Positions 26,965-36,077 are shown, counted from the first letter of the stretch. The stretch is DNA of 64,000 nt from Mycobacterium sp. IS-1264 (GCF_001954195.1 NZ_MBES01000016.1:1-64000), one strand, 5' to 3'. Notes: generated by a model not told the origin, from the letters alone. Translations and numbers: made by a program.

Positions 26965-28539
26965 TTATTTGGACGGTAACGCCGGCAGCATGACAACCGG
27001 ATCATGCACGCCGATTTCCGGCGGATGGTCGACGGGGCCGAGTGGATATGTACCTGGCGGGCTCGCGACCAGCGGCGGCGCAATCGGCGCTACCGGCGGA
27101 ACGTGCCCCGGATGGGGGAGCGCAGGAATCTTCGGAGCCGGAAACTGGTCGTTAAAGCCCAGTTCGATAGCCGCGTCCCCGATCGGCTTATGCCACCCAA
27201 GACCCGCGGCCGGCCCACCGGCCCCATCCACGAAGAACGGCCACGACTGGACGAGCGGCGTCGTAGTCCTTCCCGCTTGGTCGCTGTAGATCTCGATCGC
27301 GGGGAAATTCGTCACCGTTCCACCGACGCGAGGACCCCCGGCCGATGGCTCGATCGCGATGGTGCCATTTACGTCGAATGACGTTGCCTTCGCGAGACCT
27401 TCGCCGCCTGGCGAGAACGGGTCGGCGGCGCTGTACTTGACCAGGACCGAGCCGTTACTTTGTTGGACGGCCGAGATGCTGGGTGTGCCAGCGCGAATCT
27501 GGCCCGTCGTTGCGTCGACCGATGGATTCTGTCGGGCCACGATGATGCCGTTCTCGTAGTCGACAAATATCGAGACCCTCGACTCTTCGGGGCCAACTGT
27601 GGGCGAGAAACCTCGGTTATCACCGAGATTGTCGTGGAACGGCGGCCAATCGACCTGGGGGTCCCAAACCGCTCGACCCGGGATGAACAGGTTCGTGCGC
27701 ACGACGCCCTGGCCGGGCACTGGTTTGATTCGCCCGACAACGATGTTCGGGGGCACACCGCCGTTTTTCGGGTCGTAGCTGTGCGGATCCAGGGCCGCGG
27801 CGGTATCCCAGTCAGCCGGGGAACTCGGCGGCCGGCCGAAAACCTTTGCGAATGCCTCGATTTCATTCTGCCGTTTGTTAGCTATGGGTTCGGCCTTGGA
27901 TGGCGTCCCAGGGGCATCCACCGGCTGGATTATGGCAGGGTCATAGCCGTCGTTGTTGAGCGTAGTCAACGAGCCTTGTAGACGGTCTGAGTAACCGTTG
28001 CGTAGTGACTGAAGCTGGCCCAGCGCTGATTTGGTGTCGTCGATGGCTTGCTGTTCTAGATGAGAGATGAGCGCCTCGAGCAAGCGTCGATAACCGGGGC
28101 TCAGATGGATGTCTTTTTCCTCTTCGACCGCTTGGCCGATTTCGTTGTCGAGCTGCTCGAGCTGGCCCTCCAAATTCGAGATCTGCACCGCGCCGGTTCG
28201 CTGTGCCTCCGCTAGCGCGGCCGCGATGTTTTCCAACTCGACGCCGATCTTGGGCAGCTGTTCGGACTGCGCTCCCAGTGATTTGGTTACGCGTTCTACT
28301 TCGGCCGCGTCGTTGATCGGGTTCTCACCGTTGTCCCGATTCCACGACGCCTCGAAGCGGCGACGGGCTTCATCGAAGGCCTTGCTGGACTCGGTAGTGC
28401 AACGCGCCGCCGAATGGAACGCCTCTGCCAGGTCGGAAATCTGGGCCGGACGCCCGGCTTGCAGGCTTTGGTTGATCGCCCATGGATCACCACCGGCCTC
28501 GGCGATCAGCGCCGCGATGCTTATGTAGCGCAGCTGCAT
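26965..28539 (-). CDS. ESX-type effector-like protein with long helical N-domain
   Basis: A 524-aa protein. Residues 1-205 are predicted almost entirely helical and coiled-coil. They begin MQLRYISIAALIAEAGGDPW and resemble the N-terminal module shared by a family of long mycobacterial secreted proteins. From about residue 220 a different, beta-rich domain begins (KVFGRPPSSPADWDTAAALD). It includes VSIFVDYENGIIVARQNPS and VQSWPFFVDGAGGPA near residue 430, and the C-terminus is Pro-rich. There is no signal peptide. Modular architecture and the two small membrane genes behind it suggest a polymorphic-toxin-like effector, but no catalytic motif is identified. A tiny DUF2563-like frame overlaps its start by 19 nt. 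Confidence 0.8.
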   Translation of the reverse strand: MQLRYISIAALIAEAGGDPWAINQSLQAGRPAQISDLAEAFHSAARCTTESSKAFDEARRRFEASWNRDNGENPINDAAEVERVTKSLGAQSEQLPKIGVELENIAAALAEAQRTGAVQISNLEGQLEQLDNEIGQAVEEEKDIHLSPGYRRLLEALISHLEQQAIDDTKSALGQLQSLRNGYSDRLQGSLTTLNNDGYDPAIIQPVDAPGTPSKAEPIANKRQNEIEAFAKVFGRPPSSPADWDTAAALDPHSYDPKNGGVPPNIVVGRIKPVPGQGVVRTNLFIPGRAVWDPQVDWPPFHDNLGDNRGFSPTVGPEESRVSIFVDYENGIIVARQNPSVDATTGQIRAGTPSISAVQQSNGSVLVKYSAADPFSPGGEGLAKATSFDVNGTIAIEPSAGGPRVGGTVTNFPAIEIYSDQAGRTTTPLVQSWPFFVDGAGGPAAGLGWHKPIGDAAIELGFNDQFPAPKIPALPHPGHVPPVAPIAPPLVASPPGTYPLGPVDHPPEIGVHDPVVMLPALPSK

Positions 28540-28661
28540 CGCACCGCCCGCACTCCCGCGACATCGCCCGCCTCCGTGTCGGCGAGCTCAAGGGCAGCCA
28601 CACACGGAGTGCCCTGGGGCCCGTTTGCCTCCGAGTGCGAGATTCGGCTGTCGACGAACAT
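28521..28661 (-). pseudogene. Short DUF2563-like frame, probable remnant or leader
   Basis: A 46-aa frame starting MFVDSRISHSEAN, which looks like the DUF2563 N-terminus (compare the 21178-21498 gene: MEVDTGLLHSGGNES). The similarity stops after about 13 residues. The upstream sequences also match: GAAAGGGTAGCG before this ATG and GGAAGGGATTAGCG before the other. It ends inside the effector-like gene with a 19-nt overlap. It is either a decayed DUF2563 gene or a short translated leader coupling expression of the 524-aa protein. Confidence 0.5.
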
Positions 28662-28793
28662 CGCTACCCTTTCAGAGCTGTCAGGTTCGAGATTGCCGCG
28701 GCGACCTGTCCGCTGATGCCGAGAGGCTAATCCCAGCAATAGACGCTGGTCAATTCACTGCAGGCCGCAAACGAATGGCGAACCAACCGCGCG

Positions 28794-29204
28794 CTACTCG
28801 CTACGGTCGAGCAGATCCGACGACCCCAGCACCCGCTCCACTTGCACCTCAATGACCACCCGCCGTGGGTTGGCGCGGGGGGTGCGGTAGCGCTGGGCGT
28901 AGCGCAGCTCGGCGTCGCGCACGGCGTCGACGTCGCTGTTGACCTTGGACCGGCCCTCCAGCGACAGCCACCGAGCCCCATCGACCTGGCTGAGCACGGC
29001 CACCCCGCCACGGTCGGCGTTGACGGCCTTCTGAGAACCGCCAGTGGTGATCACCCGCGCGATATGCGTCTTGGGATCGAAGGTGAAACCCACGGCCACC
29101 ACATGCGGCGAATTGTCAGCGCGAAGCGTGGTCAGCATCGCCAGATGACGTTCGGACAGAAACGCCAAAGCGTCGTCCGTGAGCCGCGTAGTGGTGTTCG
29201 CCAT
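28794..29204 (-). CDS. F420-dependent biliverdin reductase-like protein (Rv2074-like)
   Basis: A 136-aa split-barrel flavin/deazaflavin-binding protein of the PPOX/FDOR-B family. The sequence [18 protein letters not shown] and [19 protein letters not shown] matches M. tuberculosis Rv2074, which reduces biliverdin with F420H2. It has no membrane segment and probably works as a homodimer. ATG 29204 is chosen over the TTG one codon upstream and gives the family length. It is divergent from the SDR-cobL operon. Confidence 0.92.
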   Translation of the reverse strand: MANTTTRLTDDALAFLSERHLAMLTTLRADNSPHVVAVGFTFDPKTHIARVITTGGSQKAVNADRGGVAVLSQVDGARWLSLEGRSKVNSDVDAVRDAELRYAQRYRTPRANPRRVVIEVQVERVLGSSDLLDRSE

Positions 29205-29226
29205 CAACGCCCACGCTAGCGCAGGT

Positions 29227-29239
29227 CATAATCGCAGCC
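29227..29239 (+). promoter_or_regulatory. Candidate leaderless promoter of the SDR-cobLMK operon
   Basis: CATAAT (29227-29232), close to the TATAAT consensus, lies 7 nt before GTG 29240. There is no ribosome site. Confidence 0.5.
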
Positions 29240-29989
29240 GTGGATGACACGGGCGCAGGTCCGGTACTAATTCTGGGCGGTCGCAGCGAGATCGGTCTCG
29301 AACTCGCGCGGCGCCTGGCTCCGGAAAAGGCGGTGATACTGGCCGCGCGCCGAGCTGATCAGCTCGACGAGCAGGTGGCGACGCTGACCGAGGCCGGGGC
29401 CGCGGCGGTGCACACCCGAGAATTCGACGCGGACGACCTCGCCTCGCACGGCCCGCTGGTCGCGTCGATCGTCGCCGACCACGGTCCCATCGGCACCGCG
29501 GTGCTGGCCTTCGGAATCCTTGGCGACCAAGCCCGCGCCGAGGCCGACGCCGCCCACGCGATCTCCATCGTCCAGACCGACTATGTCGCCCAGGTCAGCA
29601 TGCTCACGCATCTGGCCGCCGCGATGCGGGCGGCGGACACAGGAGCGCTGGTCGTGTTCTCCTCGATCGCCGGAGCGCGCGTGCGTCGCGCCAACTACGT
29701 CTACGGCTCGGCGAAGGCGGGCCTGGACGGCTTTGCCGGCGGCCTGGCCGACGCGCTGCACGGCACCGGGGTGTACCTGCTCATAGCCCGGCCGGGATTC
29801 GTCGTCGGGCGCATGACGCAGGGCATGACACCCGCGCCGCTACCGACCACCCCGCAAAAGGTGGCCGCCGCGACCGCGCGTGCGCTCGCCAAGCGCCGGC
29901 GCACGGTGTGGATCCCCTGGGCGCTGGGGCCCGCGTCCGTCGTGATGCGGCTGCTGCCGCGATTCGTCTGGCGAAGGATGCCGCGATGA
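29240..29989 (+). CDS. Short-chain dehydrogenase/reductase (Rv2073c-like)
   Basis: A 249-aa Rossmann-fold oxidoreductase. The N-terminal LILGGRSEIGLELARRL is a variant of the TGxxxGIG nucleotide motif. The catalytic Ser (VFSSIAGARV) and YGSAKAG (Tyr and Lys of YxxxK) are present. It resembles decaprenylphosphoryl-ribose-type SDRs in length and C-terminal basic tail, but the substrate is unknown. Its stop overlaps the cobL ATG by 4 nt, so it is the first gene of a cobL-cobM-cobK operon, as in M. tuberculosis (Rv2073c-Rv2070c). Confidence 0.93.
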   Translation: MDDTGAGPVLILGGRSEIGLELARRLAPEKAVILAARRADQLDEQVATLTEAGAAAVHTREFDADDLASHGPLVASIVADHGPIGTAVLAFGILGDQARAEADAAHAISIVQTDYVAQVSMLTHLAAAMRAADTGALVVFSSIAGARVRRANYVYGSAKAGLDGFAGGLADALHGTGVYLLIARPGFVVGRMTQGMTPAPLPTTPQKVAAATARALAKRRRTVWIPWALGPASVVMRLLPRFVWRRMPR

Positions 29990-31155
29990 TCACTGTGGTC
30001 GGTATCGGCGCCGACGGCATGAGGGGGCTTGCCCCGGCATCGCGCGCCGAATTGCAAAGGGCAACAATCATTTACGGTGCAAAACGACAACTCGCCCTGC
30101 TCGACGACACCGTAGCTGCCGCCCGCCGGGAGTGGCCGTCGCCGCTGCTGCCTGCCCTGCAAGCACTGCCGCTCGACGACGACATCCACGTAGTCGCCAG
30201 CGGCGACCCGCTGACGCACGGCATCGGCGGCACTCTGATCCGCCTGTACGGCACCGAGAGGGTGCGGGTGCTGCCGCACGTCTCGGCGGTGACGCTGGCG
30301 TGCGCGCGCATGGGCTGGAACGTTCACGACACCGAGGTGATCAGCCTGGTCACCGCGCAGCCACACACGGCGGTGCGCCGGGGCGGCCAGGCGATCGTAT
30401 TATCCAAGAACTCGTCCACGCCGAAAGCGCTTGCGGTACAACTGAACACCCACGGCCGGGGCGATTCCGAATACAGCGTGCTCGAAAATCTCGGCGGCCC
30501 AACCGAACGCCGCCGCGACGGCACCGCGCGCCAGTGGGCCGACGACACACCCACGGACATCGACGATCTCAACGTCATCGCCGTCCGCTACCTGCCCGAC
30601 GAACGCGCGTCACCGCTGCACGACGACGCGTTCGCCCACGACGGGCAGATCACCAAACACGGAATCCGCGCGGTGACCTTGGCGGCGCTGGCGCCGCGGC
30701 CGGGGGAGCGGCTCTGGGACGTCGGCGCGGGCTCGGGCAGCATCGCGGTCGAGTGGTGCCTGCGCTGGAAGGATTGCAGTGCGGTGGCTTTCGAATGCGA
30801 CGAACGACGCCGCCTCAACATCGAATCCAACGCCGCCGCCTCCGGCGTGGAAATCGTAGTGCGCGGTGAAGCCCCCGACGCGTTCGACGGCGCCCCACCA
30901 CCGTCGGTCATCTTCATCGGCGGCGGCATGACCCGGCCGGGTCTGCTCGACGCGTGCCTCGACAACCTGCCCACCGGCGGCAGGCTGGTCGCCAACACCG
31001 TCACCATCGAGTCCGAAGCCGTTCTGTTGCAGGCATATTCACGCCTCGGCGGCCAACTCCGCCGCTTCCAGCATTATCGGGCCCAGCCGCTGGGCGGCTT
31101 CACAGGGTGGCGCCCGCAGCACCCGGTCACGCAATGGGCGGTGACCAAACCATGA
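29986..31155 (+). CDS. cobL: Precorrin-6Y C5,15-methyltransferase (decarboxylating) CobL
   Basis: A 389-aa fusion enzyme of cobalamin synthesis. It methylates precorrin-6B at C5 and C15 and decarboxylates the C12 acetate to give precorrin-8. Residues 1-200 are the CbiE-like tetrapyrrole methylase (VVGIGADGMRGL, ASGDPLTHGIGG). Residues 205-389 are the CbiT-like Rossmann methyltransferase with SAM motif DVGAGSGSIAVEW and the GGGMTRPGLLDA loop. ATG 29986 overlaps the SDR stop, and the stop overlaps cobM. Confidence 0.97.
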   Translation: MITVVGIGADGMRGLAPASRAELQRATIIYGAKRQLALLDDTVAAARREWPSPLLPALQALPLDDDIHVVASGDPLTHGIGGTLIRLYGTERVRVLPHVSAVTLACARMGWNVHDTEVISLVTAQPHTAVRRGGQAIVLSKNSSTPKALAVQLNTHGRGDSEYSVLENLGGPTERRRDGTARQWADDTPTDIDDLNVIAVRYLPDERASPLHDDAFAHDGQITKHGIRAVTLAALAPRPGERLWDVGAGSGSIAVEWCLRWKDCSAVAFECDERRRLNIESNAAASGVEIVVRGEAPDAFDGAPPPSVIFIGGGMTRPGLLDACLDNLPTGGRLVANTVTIESEAVLLQAYSRLGGQLRRFQHYRAQPLGGFTGWRPQHPVTQWAVTKP

Positions 31156-31904
31156 CGGTGTACTTCATCGGCGCCGGCCCCGGGGCGGCCGACCTGATCA
31201 CCGTCCGCGGCCAGCGCCTGCTCGAGTGCTGCCAAACATGCCTCTACGCCGGTTCGATCATGCCCGACGAGCTGCTGGCGCTCTGCCCGCCCGACGCGAA
31301 AATCATCGACACCGGCCCGTTGACGCTCGACCAGATCATCACCGAAATCGCCAACGCACACACCGCCGGCCACGACGTTGCCCGGCTGCACTCCGGTGAC
31401 CCGTCGCTGTACAGCGCGCTCGCCGAACAGTGCCGCCGACTCGACGCGCTGGGCATCGACTACGAAATCGTCCCGGGCGTACCGGCTTTCGCCGCCGCCG
31501 CGGCCGCGCTCAAACGCGAACTCACCGTTCCCGGGGTGGCGCAGACGGTGACGCTGACTCGGGTGTCCACCCTGTCGACGCCCATGCCCCCCGGGGAAGA
31601 CCTACGCACCCTCGCCCAATCCGACGGCACCCTGGTCCTCCACCTGGCCGCCGCGCAGATCGACGCCATCGTGGCCCAACTACTAGAAGGCTACCGACCC
31701 GAAACACCCACCGCGGTGGTGGCTTTCGCCAGCTGGCCGCGGCAGACCGTGTTGAAAGGCACCCTCGCCAGCATCGCCGGGCAAATGCATGACGCGAACA
31801 TCACCAAGACCGCCGTCATCATCGTGGGCGACGTGCTGGCCGCCGAGGGATTCACCGATAGCTACTTGTATTCGGCCGCCCGCCGCGCCAAAGGTCCACA
31901 CTAA
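31152..31904 (+). CDS. cobM: Precorrin-4 C11-methyltransferase CobM
   Basis: A 250-aa SAM-dependent tetrapyrrole methylase that converts precorrin-4 to precorrin-5 in the aerobic cobalamin pathway. FIGAGPGAADLITVRG is motif 1, RLHSGDPSLYSALAEQ is the second substrate/SAM motif and VVPGVPAFAAAAAAL-like sequence follows near residue 110. ATG 31152 lies in an ATGA overlap with cobL. The TAA shares one base with the cobK start. Confidence 0.97.
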   Translation: MTVYFIGAGPGAADLITVRGQRLLECCQTCLYAGSIMPDELLALCPPDAKIIDTGPLTLDQIITEIANAHTAGHDVARLHSGDPSLYSALAEQCRRLDALGIDYEIVPGVPAFAAAAAALKRELTVPGVAQTVTLTRVSTLSTPMPPGEDLRTLAQSDGTLVLHLAAAQIDAIVAQLLEGYRPETPTAVVAFASWPRQTVLKGTLASIAGQMHDANITKTAVIIVGDVLAAEGFTDSYLYSAARRAKGPH

Positions 31905-32638
31905 TGCGGGTGCTGGTGCTCGGCGGCACCGCCGAGGCCCGCGCGCTGGCGAAAACGTTGCACCCAAAGGTCGACATCATCAGCTCGCTGGCCGGACGGG
32001 TCCCGGACCCGGCGCTGCCGGTGGGGCCCGTGCGCATCGGAGGATTCGGGGGCCTGGACGGCCTAAGGCGCTGGCTCCAGAAGGAGCGCATCGACGCCGT
32101 CGTCGACGCCACTCACCCGTTCGCGGCGACCATGACCGCCCACGCCGCCGAAGCGTGCGACGAATTGCGGATACCCCACCTTGTGCTGGCCCGTCCGCCG
32201 TGGGATCCCCGCAACGCCATCATCGTCACCAAAGACGCCGAGGCCGCGGAAGTCGTTGCACGGGAGCGCTATTCGCGCGTCTTTCTCACCACCGGTCGTT
32301 CCGGGGTCAACGCGTTCGCCGGCAGCGACGCCTGGTTTTTGATCCGCGCGGTGACCGAACCCGACGCCGCCGCGCTGCCGCGCCACCACAAGATGCTGCT
32401 GTCCCGCGGCCCGTATCGCTACGACGACGAATTGGCCATCATGCGTGAGCACCGCATCGACGCGTTGGTCACCAAGAACAGCGGCGGCGACATGACCCGC
32501 GCGAAGCTGGATGCCGCTGCCGCGCTGGGCATTCCGGTGGTGATGGTGGCTCGCCCACCGCTGCCGGCCGGGGTGAAGGCGGTGGGCACCGTGCAAGAGG
32601 CGACCGACTGGGTAACAGGACGAGCCCGGCTGGACTAG
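31904..32638 (+). CDS. cobK: Precorrin-6A reductase CobK
   Basis: A 244-aa NADPH-dependent reductase that converts precorrin-6A to precorrin-6B, the substrate of CobL. The N-terminal [13 protein letters not shown] motif binds nucleotide. [20 protein letters not shown] and [15 protein letters not shown] (C-terminal substrate region) are diagnostic. It starts within the cobM stop codon and ends overlapping the convergent sigC stop by 4 nt. Together cobL, cobM and cobK supply the middle section of corrin-ring synthesis. Confidence 0.97.
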   Translation: MRVLVLGGTAEARALAKTLHPKVDIISSLAGRVPDPALPVGPVRIGGFGGLDGLRRWLQKERIDAVVDATHPFAATMTAHAAEACDELRIPHLVLARPPWDPRNAIIVTKDAEAAEVVARERYSRVFLTTGRSGVNAFAGSDAWFLIRAVTEPDAAALPRHHKMLLSRGPYRYDDELAIMREHRIDALVTKNSGGDMTRAKLDAAAALGIPVVMVARPPLPAGVKAVGTVQEATDWVTGRARLD

Positions 32639-33189
32639 CCCGTCAGGTCGTCGCGTTCGGCATCGGCGAGCAGCGCGTCGCGGGCGCGGGCGACCCGCGA
32701 CCGGATGGTGCCCACCGGGCAACCGCACACGGCCGCGGCGTCGGCGTAAGGCAGCCCCAGCAGCTGGGTGAGCAGCAGGGCCTCCCGTTGTTCGGCGGTC
32801 AGACCGGCGATCATCGTCGTCACCTCGACGAGGTCTTCGAAGCCGCGGGCGTGGCGGTCGCCGTTGAGTACCTGCTCGGGATCGGCGCCGGGCGCCGTGC
32901 GCGGCCGCGATTGGGCGTGGCGGATGTGATCGGCCACGACACGACGGGCGATGGCCAGCAACCACGTTCGGGCAGTGGAGCGTCCGGAAAACCGTTCAAT
33001 CGCGCCGATTGCCCGCAGGTACGTCTCCTGCGTCAGGTCGTCCGCGACGCCCGCGTCCGACAGGTAGGTGACAAAGCGCCACACGTCTTGCTGGGTAGCC
33101 TTGATGAACGCCTCGAGCGCTCGTGCATTCCCGCGTGCAGCCGACAAAGCGAGTTCGGTAACGGCCTCGTCGTCGCTTGACGCGGTCAT
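32635..33189 (-). CDS. sigC: ECF RNA polymerase sigma factor SigC
   Basis: A 184-aa ECF sigma factor starting [20 protein letters not shown]. Region 2 (residues 25-85, [16 protein letters not shown] and [16 protein letters not shown]) contacts core polymerase and the -10. Region 4 (about 120-175, [20 protein letters not shown] then [14 protein letters not shown]) binds the -35. Sequence and position next to the cob genes match M. tuberculosis SigC (Rv2069). It has its own AAGGTGG before the ATG and also a TAAGGT box 8 nt upstream. The reading frame continues upstream without a stop into an anti-sigma-like membrane module, so a fused product is possible. The 3' end overlaps cobK. Confidence 0.95.
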   Translation of the reverse strand: MTASSDDEAVTELALSAARGNARALEAFIKATQQDVWRFVTYLSDAGVADDLTQETYLRAIGAIERFSGRSTARTWLLAIARRVVADHIRHAQSRPRTAPGADPEQVLNGDRHARGFEDLVEVTTMIAGLTAEQREALLLTQLLGLPYADAAAVCGCPVGTIRSRVARARDALLADAERDDLTG

Positions 33190-33203
33190 GGCCAACCACC
33201 TTA
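33190..33203 (-). promoter_or_regulatory. Start region of sigC: TAAGGT box / AAGGTGG ribosome site
   Basis: Minus-strand TAAGGT (33203-33198) lies 8 nt before the sigC ATG. The same bases form AAGGTGG, a usable ribosome site. Either reading lets SigC be made independently of the upstream in-frame module. Confidence 0.45.
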
Positions 33204-33996
33204 GTTGCGCGGGCACGGCGAGTCTACGACGGGTTGTCGTAGAGGCGGCAAGGGGGTCTCGAGACGACCGGTTGATCGGCCACAGGTGCCCACGGCGCCG
33301 AGCATGACCCGACGCGGTAGGTGCGCTGGGGTGCTCAACATCGGCATCGCTGTCGCGCCTGCGCGGCCGATGCGACCCCGCACGCTCCCGCGCCACCAGC
33401 AACGTGAACACCAGGCCCAGCAGCACCGGCACGTGACTGGCGATTCGTGCCACGGTGACCTCGCCGTTGAACGCGTCGACGATCACGTAGCTCAACAACG
33501 CGACCGAATACACGCCGGTGATCGCCGCGACGCCGATCGCGGTGACGGGCCAGATGCCGGCGGCCATCATCGCCAGACCCAACGCCAGCAGCCACGCGGT
33601 TGACTCGTGCATCAGATGCTCTCCGGACATCGCGCCGTGCATGTGCATCGACACCATGCCGAAATTGGTTCCGCTGATTTGCGCCGCGGCGATCGCGACC
33701 TGGAACGCGCCGACGCCGATCAGACCCCAGCGCCGATAGTGCGATCGCAGCCAGCGCATCCCGCGCCGATACGCGGTGGACTCGGCCGCGGCGCTCGCCA
33801 GAATCTTGTCGACGAGGTCCGGTGCCTCGCCGGGCACCATCGAGGCCAGCCGGCGGGTCTGCACCGCCGCGCCGATCAGCCAGGTGCGGCAACCTCGGCA
33901 CGTTTCCAAATGCGCGTCGACCTGCTGCGCGAGCACTTGGGGACGCTCGCCGTCCAATCGCGCGGAAAGCGCCTCACGGGCAACGTCACACCGCAT
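33190..33996 (-). CDS. Anti-sigma-like zinc-finger membrane module in frame with SigC
   Basis: A frame from ATG 33996 begins [19 protein letters not shown] and has a zf-HC2/anti-sigma Zn site with HLETCRGC near residue 30. About four membrane helices follow ([20 protein letters not shown], then two in the [15 protein letters not shown] to SYVIVDAF stretch, then [15 protein letters not shown]). This is the layout of zf-HC2/DUF2275-type anti-sigma membrane proteins. After the last helix an Arg/Ser-rich stretch of about 70 residues leads into SigC with no stop, giving a 453-aa continuous frame 33996-32635. Whether it ends as its own protein or is a tethered SigC precursor cannot be told from sequence. 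It takes a place flanking sigC where M. tuberculosis has blaC. Confidence 0.7.
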
Positions 33997-34155
33997 CCCT
34001 GCATCGTTGCGCAAGCCCGGGCCGCGCGCAAAGGGCGCGCGAAAAATGACGGGGAACCAAACCGCTCGGCAAACCGACCACTGGAGGCAAGCACCCTCAC
34101 ACTCACGAACACTCATCGAAGAGGTATCCGTGTTTCCGCTCGAAGGCCGCCGAAG

Positions 34156-35679
34156 ATGACCGCCCCGATCTGGATCGCCTTTCCGCCGGAGGTGCATTCG
34201 ACATTGCTCAGCAGCGGCCCGGGACCCGGGCCGCTGTTTGCCGCGGCGGCAGCGTGGACGTCCCTGGGCACCGAATATGCCACGGCAGCAGACGAACTCG
34301 TCGCGTTACTGGGCGCTGTGCAGGGTGGCGCATGGGATGGGCCCAGCGCCGAACAATACGTGGCGGCACACGCCCCCTATCTGGGCTGGCTGATCGACAG
34401 CGCCGCCAAGAGCACGGCGGCGGCCACATTGCACACGACCGCGGGCACCGCCTACACCACCGCCCTGGCCGCCATGCCGACACTGGCCGAGCTCGCGGCA
34501 AACCACGCCACCCACGCCGTGCTGGTCGCCACCAACTTCTTCGGCGTCAACACCATCCCGATCGCGGTAAACGAGGCGGATTACGCGCGCATGTGGGTGC
34601 ACGCCGCGGCGACGATGAGCACCTACCAGGCCGTCAGCGAATCCACGCTCGCCGCAGTACCCGCGACCACCCCCGCTCCGCAGATTGTGGCGACTCAACC
34701 TGCCACCACGGCGGCCGACAGCAGCACCTCGTGGCAGGACGAGCTAGCGAAGGCCCTTTCGGACTTCACCCAAAGCGTCCTCTGGCCGCTCGGGAAGGAG
34801 ATATACCCCGACGGCTGGCCCATTGACGCGGTTCCATTTGCCAACGCGGTGTCCTCCTTCTTCATGCAAATTCCCGGCATGAGCCCCGCGCTGGCCACAG
34901 CGTTGGGTTGGTTCATCTTTCACTCGTTGATGCTCGTCTGGCCCTTAGTGCAAGCGGCTCAGCTGGGAGTAATGCTTGCCCCGGTCATGATCGCGGCTGT
35001 TTCCGCCGCCGCTGCCGCAGGCGTGGCCGCGGCTGTCGCCGGTGCTGTGAGTGCCGCCGCCGCGGCCGCTGCTGCGCCGGCGCTAAGCGTGCCGTTGGCA
35101 ACGGCACCGCCGGCGCCGATGGCCACCACGCCGGCTCCGACGCCGACAATGTCCGCCAGTACCGCGGCGAACGCGAGCAGCGCCACGGCTTCCAGTCCGG
35201 CGCCGAGTGTGGCCACGGCGTCGGGTGGCGGTCCGGTCGGCGGCGGACCCGGAGTTGGCTTCGGCCCGACGGCGACCGACGGAATCGGCGCGGGCGTCTC
35301 CGACTCGCTGTACGCCGTGGGCCTGTCCGGACTGTCGGGACGCAGTAGCGCCCAAAGCCGGGCGCGCCGCAAGTCCGAGGAACCGGCGCCCGACGACGCC
35401 GACGCACCGGCCGCCGCGGCGGCGGACAAGCGAGCCCGGGCCCGCCGACGGCGCGGGGCAACGGCCAAGGATCTCGGATACCGCTACGAATTCATGGATC
35501 CGGAGGGCGTCTGGGCATCGGCGCAGAGCGCCGGATCGCTCGGATTTGCCGGGGCCGCAGCCAAATCCGACGGACCCCAACCCGCGGGGCTGATCACCGT
35601 CACCGGTGAAGGGATGAGCGACGGCCCAACCGTGCCGATGATGCCGAGCAGCTGGGACCAGGATCAAGACCAGGATTAA
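34156..35679 (+). CDS. PPE family protein, PPE-PPW subfamily
   Basis: A 507-aa PPE protein. The N-terminal PPE domain (residues 1-180) has [35 protein letters not shown] (WxG-type turn) and [21 protein letters not shown] membrane-like Ala-rich middle follows, then a C-terminal part with LGFAGAA (GFxG-type) and PMMPSSW (PxxPxxW), the marks of the PPW subfamily. PPE proteins are exported by ESX systems to the cell envelope, normally with a PE partner. No PE gene is adjacent, so a partner encoded elsewhere is expected. ATG 34156 starts the conserved domain; a longer in-frame extension is antisense to the anti-sigma module and rejected. Confidence 0.93.
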   Translation: MTAPIWIAFPPEVHSTLLSSGPGPGPLFAAAAAWTSLGTEYATAADELVALLGAVQGGAWDGPSAEQYVAAHAPYLGWLIDSAAKSTAAATLHTTAGTAYTTALAAMPTLAELAANHATHAVLVATNFFGVNTIPIAVNEADYARMWVHAAATMSTYQAVSESTLAAVPATTPAPQIVATQPATTAADSSTSWQDELAKALSDFTQSVLWPLGKEIYPDGWPIDAVPFANAVSSFFMQIPGMSPALATALGWFIFHSLMLVWPLVQAAQLGVMLAPVMIAAVSAAAAAGVAAAVAGAVSAAAAAAAAPALSVPLATAPPAPMATTPAPTPTMSASTAANASSATASSPAPSVATASGGGPVGGGPGVGFGPTATDGIGAGVSDSLYAVGLSGLSGRSSAQSRARRKSEEPAPDDADAPAAAAADKRARARRRRGATAKDLGYRYEFMDPEGVWASAQSAGSLGFAGAAAKSDGPQPAGLITVTGEGMSDGPTVPMMPSSWDQDQDQD

Positions 35680-36048
35680 TCAGCCGGCGGCCCATTGTTT
35701 GGCGCGCTCGAGTTCGTCGAGGCCGAACAGGGCGAGCTCGCCGGGGACCAGCCACGCCAGCGCGTGCAGGGTATGGGCGACCCACTCCTTGTCGGACACG
35801 ACGGCGATTCGCTTGAACGCCGAATGATGCGGCAACACAGTGCCCAAGCCCAGCTTGATGTCTTCGACCAGCCCGCCGGGCCCGAAGCCCTCGTAGTCCG
35901 GCTCGATGACCTCGACTATCCGGATCTCGCCGGTCTTGACCAGTTCTTCGACGGTGGGCCTGATCTCGCGCAGTTCGTCACCGCTCAGCCGCCCTGACAC
36001 GCGGATGCCGATCACGCCCTCGGGCACGTCCGGCAGCAGTTCGATCAT
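35680..36048 (-). CDS. SpoIIAA/STAS-like protein
   Basis: A 122-aa protein of the SpoIIAA-like family (STAS fold). It has a beta strand start (PEGVIGIRVSGRLSGDELRE), VIEPDYEGFGPGGLVEDIKL and FKRIAVVSDKEWVAHTL, then a short helix-rich end. Such proteins may act in lipid or anti-sigma-antagonist-like interactions, but no partner kinase is near. It has a strong GGAAGGAGAGG ribosome site and its 3' end abuts the convergent PPE stop. Its closeness to sigC and the anti-sigma module is noted without evidence of a link. Confidence 0.88.
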   Translation of the reverse strand: MIELLPDVPEGVIGIRVSGRLSGDELREIRPTVEELVKTGEIRIVEVIEPDYEGFGPGGLVEDIKLGLGTVLPHHSAFKRIAVVSDKEWVAHTLHALAWLVPGELALFGLDELERAKQWAAG

Positions 36049-36077
36049 CGACCTCTCCTTCCGTCAGGCAGGGTATG

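Noticed and set aside
33607..34155. N-terminal extension of the PPE frame
   Set aside because: It is antisense to the Zn-finger/anti-sigma module, and the PPE domain starts exactly at ATG 34156.
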